Assembly (NCBI GenBank): GCA_029059925.1 | Contig: JAIDVA010000394.1 | Span: 1-10,209, forward strand | DNA length: 10,209 bases | Origin: Eubacterium sp. | GTDB taxonomy: Bacteria > Bacillota > Clostridia > Oscillospirales > Acutalibacteraceae | Reading direction: 5' to 3' | Shown here: positions 1 to 6,338 of the stretch, piece after piece | How positions within the stretch are numbered: the first letter of the stretch is position 1 | Layout: every line of letters starts with the position of its first letter | Notes under the pieces: model-generated | The model's database searches: none | Told to the model about the DNA's origin: nothing | Seen by the model: the letters and a program-made list of their open reading frames with translations, nothing else | Position numbers and translations under genes: made by a program

Positions 1-37
1 TTATTATATAGGTGATAATAAATCTGGAGGACTTAGT
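1..37 (+). promoter_or_regulatory. pyrH leader with ribosome binding site
   Basis: This is a short AT-rich leader at the window edge. A clear Shine-Dalgarno sequence TGGAGGA (25-31) sits 6 bases before the pyrH ATG. Bases 1-7 and 15-21 form a perfect 7-bp all-A/T inverted repeat, too weak to call a terminator. In related genomes tsf lies immediately upstream, but no part of it can be recognised in these 37 bases. Confidence 0.6.
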
Positions 38-745
38 ATGAGTATCGCATACAAAAGAATTTTGTTAAAATTAAGCGGTGAGGTGCTTGCCGGTGAAAAG
101 GGCAGTGGAATTGATACCCCAACTGTTATTAGAATTTGTGAATCAGTAAAAAAGGTTGCAGATATGGGTGTTGAGGTCGGCATTGTTGTCGGCGGCGGTA
201 ACTTCTGGCGCGGCAGAACAAGCGAGCATATGGACAGAACAAGAGCTGACCATATCGGTATGCTTGCAACAGCAATGAATTCACTTGCACTTTGTGATGC
301 TTTTGAACAGCTTGGTGCTGACGTAAGAGTTCAGACCGCTATCGAAATGCGTCAGATTGCTGAACCGTATATCCGTAATAAGGCTATCCGTCATTTTGAA
401 AAGGGCAGAATTGTTATTTTCGGCTGCGGAACAGGCTCACCATTTTTCTCAACCGATACTGCTGCTGCGCTCAGAGCAGTTGAAATCAATGCAGATGTTC
501 TTCTCAAAGCAACAAATGTAGACGGCGTTTATGATAAAGACCCTAACAAATTTGACGATGCTGTTAAATTTGACGAGGTTGAATTCAGAGAGGTGCTTGC
601 ACGTGATATCAAGGTTATGGATTCAACCGCTTTCTCACTCTGCAAGGATAATGATTTGTCAATTCTTGTATTTGATTTGACAGATTCTGAAAATGTTGTA
701 AGAGCAGTTCAGGGCGAAACAATCGGAACATTGGTAAGAAATTAA
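38..745 (+). CDS. pyrH: UMP kinase (uridylate kinase)
   Basis: This cytoplasmic enzyme phosphorylates UMP to UDP with ATP, a committed step in pyrimidine nucleotide supply; bacterial UMP kinases are hexamers under allosteric control. The 235-residue product is the usual family length and belongs to the amino-acid-kinase fold. Visible motifs in order are KLSGE near residue 11 (phosphate binding), GGGN at 52-55 followed by WRGR, DHIGMLAT at 71-78 (UMP-site Asp71), GTGSPFFSTD at 131-140, and VDGVYDKDP at 161-169 near the ATP site. The ATG start is fixed by TGGAGGA 6 bases upstream. It is the first gene of the block, and frr follows after 31 bases, the standard pairing in Firmicutes. No anomalies are seen in length or motifs. 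Confidence 0.97.
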   Translation: MSIAYKRILLKLSGEVLAGEKGSGIDTPTVIRICESVKKVADMGVEVGIVVGGGNFWRGRTSEHMDRTRADHIGMLATAMNSLALCDAFEQLGADVRVQTAIEMRQIAEPYIRNKAIRHFEKGRIVIFGCGTGSPFFSTDTAAALRAVEINADVLLKATNVDGVYDKDPNKFDDAVKFDEVEFREVLARDIKVMDSTAFSLCKDNDLSILVFDLTDSENVVRAVQGETIGTLVRN

Positions 746-776
746 CAGATATATTCATATAAGAGAGGTACTATTT

Positions 777-1331
777 ATGGAATCAGTTTACGCAAAAACA
801 AAAGAAAAAATGGAAAAATGTCTCACCTCACTTGAGAGAGATTTTTCTTCAATCAGAGCAGGCAGAGCAAACCCTGCAATTCTTGATAAGGTAATGGTTG
901 ACTATTATGGTGTTCCTACACCTGTTAATCAGATGGCTGCTATCAGTGTTCCTGAGGCAAGACTCCTTGTTGTTCAGCCATGGGATGCCTCAACTCTTAA
1001 AGATATAGAAAAAGCAATCAACACATCAGATATCGGCATCAATCCGCAGAATGACGGTAAGGTTATCAGACTTTCCTTCCCTCAGCTTACAGAAGAGCAT
1101 CGTAAGAATTTACAGAAGGATATTTCAAAGCGCGGCGAGGAGGCTAAGGTAGCTATCCGTAATGTTCGCCGTGATTCAATGGATGATATCAAAAAGCTTA
1201 AAAAGGATAACGAAATTACCGAGGATCAGCAGAAGGACGGCGAAAAGAAGCTTCAGGATATTACGGATGATTATATCAAGCAGTCTGAAGCTATTACTAA
1301 GAAGAAAGAAGAAGAAATTCTCTCTCTTTAA
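777..1331 (+). CDS. frr: ribosome recycling factor
   Basis: RRF acts with EF-G to split post-termination ribosomes so that subunits can be reused. The 184 residues match the family length (E. coli has 185). The sequence has the expected two-domain form. The long-helix domain begins with the SIRAGRANP segment (around residues 25-33) and returns at the C-terminus with NVRRDSMDDIKK and a lysine/glutamate-rich helix. The beta/alpha domain contains YYGVPTP, GINPQNDGKVIRL and FPQLTEE. One family position usually occupied by Arg (TEERRK) reads TEEHRK here, which is minor. The ATG has GAGAGG at 763-768, 8 bases upstream. Frr and pyrH are probably co-transcribed. A GC-rich hairpin follows the stop. 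Confidence 0.97.
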   Translation: MESVYAKTKEKMEKCLTSLERDFSSIRAGRANPAILDKVMVDYYGVPTPVNQMAAISVPEARLLVVQPWDASTLKDIEKAINTSDIGINPQNDGKVIRLSFPQLTEEHRKNLQKDISKRGEEAKVAIRNVRRDSMDDIKKLKKDNEITEDQQKDGEKKLQDITDDYIKQSEAITKKKEEEILSL

Positions 1332-1347
1332 TTGATACTTAATATCC

Positions 1348-1370
1348 GGGGCGACTTTATCGGTCGCCCT
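1348..1370 (+). terminator. GC-rich hairpin between frr and uppS
   Basis: GGGCGAC (1349-1355) pairs perfectly with GTCGCCC (1363-1369) around a 7-base loop, and a G-T pair at 1348/1370 extends it. The sequence downstream is ATAACTGTATTTT, not an uninterrupted T run, so it is not a classic intrinsic terminator. It may attenuate, be an RNA processing or stabilising stem at the frr 3' end, or be a weak terminator that lets part of the transcription reach uppS. It lies 14 bases before the uppS Shine-Dalgarno sequence. The stem is seen directly; its role is inferred. Confidence 0.45.
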
Positions 1371-1383
1371 ATAACTGTATTTT

Positions 1384-1390
1384 AAGGAGG
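1384..1390 (+). promoter_or_regulatory. uppS ribosome binding site that decides the start codon
   Basis: AAGGAGG (1384-1390) is a near-perfect Shine-Dalgarno sequence. Its last G is also the first base of an in-frame GTG (1390-1392), so that GTG cannot be the start served by this site. The TTG at 1399-1401, 8 bases downstream, is correctly spaced and in frame. No other Shine-Dalgarno sequence lies upstream to serve the GTG. Confidence 0.75.
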
Positions 1391-1398
1391 TGCTGAAT

Positions 1399-2115
1399 TT
1401 GGCACTGTTCGGTAAAAAAAATAATACGGATTATGAATTTTCTGTTTTGCCAAAGCATATAGGAATTATAATGGACGGTAACGGCAGATGGGCAAAAAAA
1501 CGTGCTCTTCCCCGTTCGGCAGGTCATAAGGCGGGTGCTAATGTCTTTCGTACAATCAGTAAAGAATGCGAAAGACTTGGCATTGAATATGTAACCTTTT
1601 ATGCCTTTTCAACCGAGAATTGGAAAAGACCCAAGGAAGAGGTTGACGCTCTTATGAGCCTGTTTATGGATTATCTTCTTGAGGCTAAGAGTGATATGGC
1701 AATGGCAGGCAACAGCAAAATTAAGTTTATCGGCGAACGTGAAGGTATTTCTCGGGAATTGCTTGACCTTATGGATGAGGCTGAGCAGGAAACTGCTGCA
1801 CATACCGGCACAACCGTTTACCTTGCTATCAATTACGGCGGCAGACAGGAAATTGTGTCGGCAGTAAATAAGCTGATAGCTGAGGGCAAAACGAATATAA
1901 CAGAGAACGACATTTCAAAGAATATGTATACTGTTCCTGAATGTGATTTGATTATCAGACCAAGCGGTGAAGAGCGTCTTTCAAACTTCCTGCTGTGGCA
2001 GGCTGCTTACAGTGAATTCTGGTACAGTGATGTGCTGTGGCCCGATTTTAAGATTGATGATTTGCATTCGGCACTTCGTGAATATGAGAAGAGAAATCGT
2101 CGTTTCGGAGGATAA
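1399..2115 (+). CDS. uppS: undecaprenyl diphosphate synthase (cis-prenyltransferase)
   Basis: UppS extends farnesyl-PP with eight isopentenyl-PP units in cis to give C55-PP, the lipid carrier for peptidoglycan and other wall polymers. It works at the inner face of the membrane. Counting from the TTG at 1399 gives 238 residues, normal for the family. Key motifs are IGIIMDGNGRWA with catalytic Asp26, STENW at 71-75, NYGGRQE at 145-151, and R187-PSGEERLSNF, holding the IPP-binding Arg187, Arg193 and Ser195, followed by DVLWPDF. Residue 188 is Pro where many homologues have Thr (RTSGE); I believe this variant is common in clostridia. The longer GTG start at 1390 is rejected because it overlaps the Shine-Dalgarno sequence. 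The gene stops 6 bases before cdsA. Confidence 0.96.
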   Translation: MALFGKKNNTDYEFSVLPKHIGIIMDGNGRWAKKRALPRSAGHKAGANVFRTISKECERLGIEYVTFYAFSTENWKRPKEEVDALMSLFMDYLLEAKSDMAMAGNSKIKFIGEREGISRELLDLMDEAEQETAAHTGTTVYLAINYGGRQEIVSAVNKLIAEGKTNITENDISKNMYTVPECDLIIRPSGEERLSNFLLWQAAYSEFWYSDVLWPDFKIDDLHSALREYEKRNRRFGG

Positions 2116-2121
2116 CGGAAT

Positions 2122-2994
2122 ATGAAACAAAGAGTTATTACAGCAGTATGTCTGCTGGCTGTGCTTGCACTTGTTGTGTGGCAGATTAAAACACCTGCAC
2201 TTGTTATTGTTATTGCATTTCTTTCAGCAGTCGCAAGCGGTGAAATCATGCGATGTGCCAATGTGCAGAATAAATTTATCAAAATTGTCGGCATTGTTTT
2301 TTCAGCCTGCACACCGTTTTTTGCAAATGCAAAGGCAATGATGCCGTTAATAGATGAAAGTGTATGGGGCAATATTATCGGCACAGTGCCGAATGTTGTT
2401 TTTATAATTGCACTTTGTCTTGTAATGCTGCTTGCAATGCTTAAGGGCTATGCCTACACTACATTTGAGGATGTTGCAGTCAGTGTATTTGCAAGCGTTG
2501 CTGTTCCGTTTGGTTTCAGCATCTTTATCAGACTCAGAGATATGTTTGACAATATGCAGCTTGGTGTTTATCTTATTTTTTATGCTCTTATCTGTGCTCT
2601 TGCTACAGATACAGGTGCCCAGCTTACAGGTATGGCATTCGGCAAGCATAAAATGGCACCGAATATTTCACCTAAAAAAACAATCGAAGGTGCAATCGGC
2701 GGTATTATTGTAAGTATGATTTTCAATGCTGTTGCACTTGTCATTTACAATAAGGTTGCAATGGTACCGCTTGAAAGAGAAATGGCAACAGTTCTGCTTG
2801 TATGCTGCATTCCTGTATCCTTTATGGGTATGATGGGTGACCTTTCTGCGTCCGTGCTTAAACGTAATTTCGATGTTAAGGATTTCGGCAAAATATTCCC
2901 CGGTCATGGTGGTGTAATGGACAGACTGGATTCATCGCTGTTTACTCTCCCTTGTACATATGCAATTGCTCTTATAACACAAAATATTTTATAA
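2122..2994 (+). CDS. cdsA: phosphatidate cytidylyltransferase (CDP-diacylglycerol synthase)
   Basis: CdsA is an integral membrane enzyme that converts phosphatidic acid and CTP to CDP-diacylglycerol, the precursor of phosphatidylglycerol, cardiolipin and other phospholipids. The 290-residue protein has several hydrophobic segments (about 5-20, 25-40, 55-70, 90-107, 118-136, 148-163, 190-210, 222-238). The complete family signature lies at residues 244-270: S-x-L-K-R, then K-D-x-G, PGHGG and D-R-L-D, with the metal-binding aspartates. DTGAQLTG (163-170) and FGKHKMAP with ISPKKTIEG (173-190) are the other conserved blocks. GGAGG at 2107-2111, inside the end of uppS, serves its ATG. This placement suggests translation of the two genes is linked. 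Confidence 0.96.
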   Translation: MKQRVITAVCLLAVLALVVWQIKTPALVIVIAFLSAVASGEIMRCANVQNKFIKIVGIVFSACTPFFANAKAMMPLIDESVWGNIIGTVPNVVFIIALCLVMLLAMLKGYAYTTFEDVAVSVFASVAVPFGFSIFIRLRDMFDNMQLGVYLIFYALICALATDTGAQLTGMAFGKHKMAPNISPKKTIEGAIGGIIVSMIFNAVALVIYNKVAMVPLEREMATVLLVCCIPVSFMGMMGDLSASVLKRNFDVKDFGKIFPGHGGVMDRLDSSLFTLPCTYAIALITQNIL

Positions 2995-3009
2995 TTTTAA
3001 GGTAATACT

Positions 3010-4155
3010 ATGAAAAATATTTCACTTTTAGGTTCAACGGGCTCAATCGGCACACAAAGCCTTGATGTTTGCCGTATGCATGGCTATAATGTCAAGTGTC
3101 TTACTGCAAACTCAAGAGTTGACATGATTGAAAATCAGGTCAGAGAATTTAAGCCTGAGCTTGTTTGCATGATGAATGAAGCTTCTGCAAAGGAGCTTAA
3201 GGACAAAATTAAGGATACAAATACTAAGGTAGTATGTGGTATGGAGGGACTTATCGAATGTGCTGTATATGATGGTGCAGATACTGTCCTGAATTCCGTT
3301 GTCGGTATGGTTGGTCTTCAGCCGACACTCGAGGCAATCAAGGCTAAAAAAACAATTGCCCTTGCTAATAAAGAAACACTTGTTGCCGGCGGTCACCTTG
3401 TTACAAATCTTGCCAAGGAAAATGGTGTGGATATCCTCCCTGTTGACAGTGAGCATTCTGCAATCTTTCAGTCCATGCAGGGTATGCCCAGCAAAAAAGC
3501 AATTAAGAAAATCATTCTTACTGCATCGGGCGGACCTTTCTTCGGCAAAAAGCTCAGTGATTTGGAAGACGTTACAGCAGCAGATGCCCTCAAGCATCCT
3601 AACTGGGATATGGGTGCAAAAATAACCATCGACTCTGCTACAATGATGAATAAGGGTTTGGAGTTTATCGAGGCTAAGTGGCTTTTTGATATGCCAAACG
3701 AAGATATTGAGATTGTTGTTCACAGAGAATCCGTGGTTCATTCGGCAATTGTTTATCAGGATAATTCAATGATTGCCCAGCTTGGTGTGCCTGATATGCG
3801 AATTCCGATTCAGTACGCTTTGACTTACCCTGCACGTGAACCGAGCCCTGTTAAGGAATTATCACTTGCAGATTATGGCAGGCTTACTTTCTTTGAGCCT
3901 GATTATGAAACCTTTAAATGTATTGATGTCTGCAGAAATGCAATTGAAATGGGCGGTCTTCATCCGGCAGCTGCAAACGGTGCAAATGAAGAAAGTGTAA
4001 GATTGTTCCTAAATGGTAAAATTAAATTTACCGATATTGCATATCTTAATAACGAGGCAATGCTTAATGCCTCAGACAAAAAAGATTTTACGCTTGCGGA
4101 TGTTCTTGAAACTGACAGAATAGCCCGTGAGTATGTTATTGAGGCGGTTAAGTGA
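3010..4155 (+). CDS. dxr: 1-deoxy-D-xylulose 5-phosphate reductoisomerase
   Basis: Dxr rearranges and reduces DXP to 2-C-methyl-D-erythritol 4-phosphate with NADPH. It is the first committed step of the MEP isoprenoid pathway and the target of fosmidomycin. The 381-residue length is typical. The NADPH loop GSTGSIGTQ is at 8-16, LANKETLVAGG at 118-128, and the metal-binding pair D146-S-E148 at 146-148. TASGGPF is at 171-177, HPNWDMG with active-site His196 at 196-202, and MNKGLE with the third metal ligand Glu218 at 213-218. All catalytic residues appear present. TAAGG at 2998-3002 lies 7 bases before the ATG. The stop codon overlaps the rseP start (GTGA). Together with uppS and ispG it groups precursor supply with carrier-lipid synthesis. 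Confidence 0.97.
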   Translation: MKNISLLGSTGSIGTQSLDVCRMHGYNVKCLTANSRVDMIENQVREFKPELVCMMNEASAKELKDKIKDTNTKVVCGMEGLIECAVYDGADTVLNSVVGMVGLQPTLEAIKAKKTIALANKETLVAGGHLVTNLAKENGVDILPVDSEHSAIFQSMQGMPSKKAIKKIILTASGGPFFGKKLSDLEDVTAADALKHPNWDMGAKITIDSATMMNKGLEFIEAKWLFDMPNEDIEIVVHRESVVHSAIVYQDNSMIAQLGVPDMRIPIQYALTYPAREPSPVKELSLADYGRLTFFEPDYETFKCIDVCRNAIEMGGLHPAAANGANEESVRLFLNGKIKFTDIAYLNNEAMLNASDKKDFTLADVLETDRIAREYVIEAVK

Positions 4156-5192
4156 GTATCAGTTCTATTTGGAATACAGTTTATCCTGTATTGATTGCAA
4201 TTTTATTTTTTGAACTTATTATTATCATTCACGAGGGCGGTCATTATTTTGCTGCCAGACTGATGAAAATAAAGGTCAATGAATTTTCAATCGGTATGGG
4301 TCCTAAAGTTTTTCAGTTCACGAAGGGTGAAACAAAATATACTCTGCGCTGGATTCTCTTCGGCGGCTATTGCGCAATGGAGGGTGAGGACTCCGACAGT
4401 GACGACAAAAATGCTTTTATCAATAAAAAGGTATGGCAAAGGATTTTTGTTGTGGTTGCAGGTGCAGTTATGAATTTAATCCTCGGACTCGTGATTGTTC
4501 TTATCATCACCTGTTCTCAGAGCCTTGTCGGTACAACGCAGGTTGCTAAATTTGATGATACTGCTGTTTCAGCACAAAGCGGTTTGCAGGTCGGTGATAC
4601 CATCAAAAGTATTGACGGTATGCGCGTTTATACTACAAATGATGTGCAGACAGGGCTTTCAAGAAGTGCCGACAGCACCATTGATATGGTTGTTAACCGC
4701 AATGGTAAGGACGTTAACCTTCAGGTTGAATTTGAAATGGATGAATATGAGGGAATACAGTATATTAAAATGGATTTCTGGCTGAAGGGCGTTGAAAAGA
4801 CTTTCGGCAATGTGATTACCCAAACCTTTAAGGAATCTGTATCCTATGCAAGAATGGTATTTTTATCCGTTCACGATTTGCTGGTCGGCAGATATGGCTT
4901 GTCTGATTTGAGCGGTCCTGTAGGCGCAGTGTCCGTTGTGTCAAGTGCAGTCAAAACCTCGGTTTACTCCATGCTTAAGATTATGGCATTGCTTACAATT
5001 AACGTTGGACTTTTCAATTTGTTCCCGATTCCCGCTCTTGACGGCTGGAGATTGTTTGTGCTGATTGCCGAAGGCATTACAAGAAAAAAACTGCCTTCAA
5101 AAGCAGAGTATATAATAAATGCTGTCGGTTTGGTATTACTCCTAGGAGTTATGTGCCTTGTAACCTTCAGTGATATAACAAGATTGTTTTAA
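4152..5192 (+). CDS. rseP: site-2 intramembrane zinc metalloprotease, RseP/RasP family
   Basis: This M50-family membrane protease performs the second cut in regulated intramembrane proteolysis (anti-sigma factors in known systems) and can clear signal-peptide remnants. At 346 residues it is shorter than B. subtilis RasP (about 420), consistent with clostridial forms carrying one PDZ domain. Helix 1 (about 10-26) leads into the zinc motif HEGGH at 27-31; helix 2 is about 97-120; a PDZ-like region covers about 128-195; SGPVGAV is at 254-260. Helix 3 (about 272-290) leads to NLFPIPALDG with the third zinc ligand Asp297; helix 4 is about 322-340. After LDG comes Trp where Gly is usual. The GTG start overlaps the dxr stop by 4 bases, with GAGG at 4141-4144, so translational coupling is likely. 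Its substrate is unknown here. Confidence 0.94.
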   Translation: MSISSIWNTVYPVLIAILFFELIIIIHEGGHYFAARLMKIKVNEFSIGMGPKVFQFTKGETKYTLRWILFGGYCAMEGEDSDSDDKNAFINKKVWQRIFVVVAGAVMNLILGLVIVLIITCSQSLVGTTQVAKFDDTAVSAQSGLQVGDTIKSIDGMRVYTTNDVQTGLSRSADSTIDMVVNRNGKDVNLQVEFEMDEYEGIQYIKMDFWLKGVEKTFGNVITQTFKESVSYARMVFLSVHDLLVGRYGLSDLSGPVGAVSVVSSAVKTSVYSMLKIMALLTINVGLFNLFPIPALDGWRLFVLIAEGITRKKLPSKAEYIINAVGLVLLLGVMCLVTFSDITRLF

Positions 5193-5213
5193 ATGTAAAT
5201 TATGTATCATAAT
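5184..5213 (+). promoter_or_regulatory. possible sigma-A promoter before ispG
   Basis: TTGTTT (5184-5189) and CATAAT (5208-5213) are separated by 18 bases. The -10 matches the consensus at five of six positions; the -35 matches only TTG. The predicted start would be near 5220, inside the 5' arm of the hairpin described next, so promoter and hairpin might not both be used on the same transcript. It is the most promoter-like spot inside the block, but AT-rich DNA often gives such matches. Low confidence. Confidence 0.25.
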
Positions 5214-5259
5214 GAGAGATGTGAATCCATTTGCCTTTGACAGGGGAATAACATCTCTC
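5214..5259 (+). promoter_or_regulatory. long hairpin in the rseP-ispG gap
   Basis: GAGAGATGT (5214-5222) pairs without mismatch with ACATCTCTC (5251-5259), a 9-bp stem. The 28-base loop can fold further: TCC (5226-5228) with GGA (5245-5247) and CCT (5234-5236) with AGG (5242-5244). It is followed by CTGATTCTATTTTA, which is T-rich but broken, so intrinsic termination would be weak at best. It occupies most of the largest gap in the block (96 bases). It may attenuate read-through, mark an RNA cleavage site, or be a small structured leader for ispG-polC. The pairing is seen; the role is inferred. Confidence 0.4.
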
Positions 5260-5288
5260 CTGATTCTATTTTAAAGGCGATGTGAAAT

Positions 5289-6338
5289 ATGGAAAGAAGA
5301 AAAAGCAGGAAAATAAAGCTTGGTAATACCAATATCGGCGGTGACAGTGATATCCTTGTTCAGAGTATGCTCAATATCCCTGCAAGTGATATTGATGGCT
5401 CAGTTGCACAGGCAAAGGAGCTTGCAGCAGCAGGCTGTCAGGTTATTCGCTTTGCAATTCCGAATGAAGATGCACTTGCACTTGTTGAGCCAATTAAAAA
5501 TGCGGTTGATGTTCCGCTTGTAGCAGATATACATTTTGACTACAGACTTGCACTCGGTGCAGTTGAAAGAGGTATTGATAAAATAAGAATCAATCCCGGT
5601 AATATCGGTGATGATTCCCGTGTTAAAGCAGTTGCAGATGCCTGCAAAGCCAATAATATTCCTATCAGAATCGGTGTTAATTCAGGCTCTCTTGAAAAGG
5701 AAATACTTGCAAAATACGGCTCACCAACACCGCAGGCTATGGTTGAGTCTGCGCTGTATCACGCAAGACTGCTTGAAAAATTTGATTTTGAGGATATTGT
5801 TATTTCAATCAAATCATCAAATGTTGAAACCATGATTAATGCATATGAGCTTGCTGCCGAGCAGTGTGATTATCCGCTTCATCTCGGTGTAACAGAGGCA
5901 GGCACAGAGCGAATGGGCATTATTAAATCTGCTGTCGGTATCGGATCATTGCTGACCCGCGGCATAGGCGATACTATCCGTGTCAGTCTTACCGATGCAC
6001 CTGTAAAAGAGGTTTTTGCCGCATTTGATATTTTGAAAGCAATCGGACTTAAGAATGACAGTCCGTATCTGATTTCCTGCCCGACCTGCGGCAGAACAAA
6101 GATTGACCTTGTATCACTTGCAAAGCAGGTTGAGGAAAAGCTCAGAGACTGCAAAAAGCCGATTAAGGTTGCAGTTATGGGCTGTATTGTTAACGGACCC
6201 GGTGAAGCAAAAGAGGCAGATATCGGTATTGCAGGCGGTGACGGCAATGGTCTTATCTTCAAAAAAGGTGAGATATTGCGCAAGGTTGATGAAAAAGATT
6301 TGCTTGAAGAATTAATGAAAGAAATTGAGAAATTGTGA
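5289..6338 (+). CDS. ispG: 4-hydroxy-3-methylbut-2-enyl diphosphate synthase (flavodoxin/ferredoxin-dependent), IspG/GcpE
   Basis: IspG is the penultimate enzyme of the MEP pathway, reductively opening cyclic MEcPP to HMBPP with a 4Fe-4S cluster. The 349 residues match the short bacterial form. An N-terminal TIM-barrel half (about 1-255) carries VADIHFDYRLAL (78-89), INPGNIG (101-107) and SIKSSN (173-178). The C-terminal cluster domain has SCPTCGRT with Cys264 and Cys267, then GCIVNGPGE with Cys299 and Glu306, so all four cluster ligands are present. The early motif usually written QSMTNT reads QSMLNI here. The ATG is preceded by AAGG at 5274-5277, a rather long 11-base spacing. The stop overlaps the polC start. 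Since dxr lies two genes upstream, joint regulation of two MEP steps is plausible. Confidence 0.96.
   Translation: MERRKSRKIKLGNTNIGGDSDILVQSMLNIPASDIDGSVAQAKELAAAGCQVIRFAIPNEDALALVEPIKNAVDVPLVADIHFDYRLALGAVERGIDKIRINPGNIGDDSRVKAVADACKANNIPIRIGVNSGSLEKEILAKYGSPTPQAMVESALYHARLLEKFDFEDIVISIKSSNVETMINAYELAAEQCDYPLHLGVTEAGTERMGIIKSAVGIGSLLTRGIGDTIRVSLTDAPVKEVFAAFDILKAIGLKNDSPYLISCPTCGRTKIDLVSLAKQVEEKLRDCKKPIKVAVMGCIVNGPGEAKEADIGIAGGDGNGLIFKKGEILRKVDEKDLLEELMKEIEKL

Noticed and set aside
1..21. Inverted repeat TTATTAT / ATAATAA as a terminator of an upstream gene
   Set aside because: It is only A/T pairs with no T run, and expected by chance in such AT-rich sequence.
1332..1361. Promoter TTGATA ... 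TTTATC before uppS
   Set aside because: The -10 match is poor, and it overlaps the hairpin loop; there is not enough support.
2007..2384. 125-codon minus-strand open frame across the uppS-cdsA junction
   Set aside because: It overlaps two conserved genes, and its composition fits an antisense shadow. No ribosome site or family motif is seen.
3112..3741. 209-codon open frame on the minus strand inside dxr
   Set aside because: It lies wholly within the well-supported dxr gene, has a Cys/His-rich composition typical of antisense reading, and has no recognisable motif.
5879..6283. 134-codon minus-strand open frame inside ispG
   Set aside because: It covers the conserved Cys-containing end of ispG and shows no independent coding signal.
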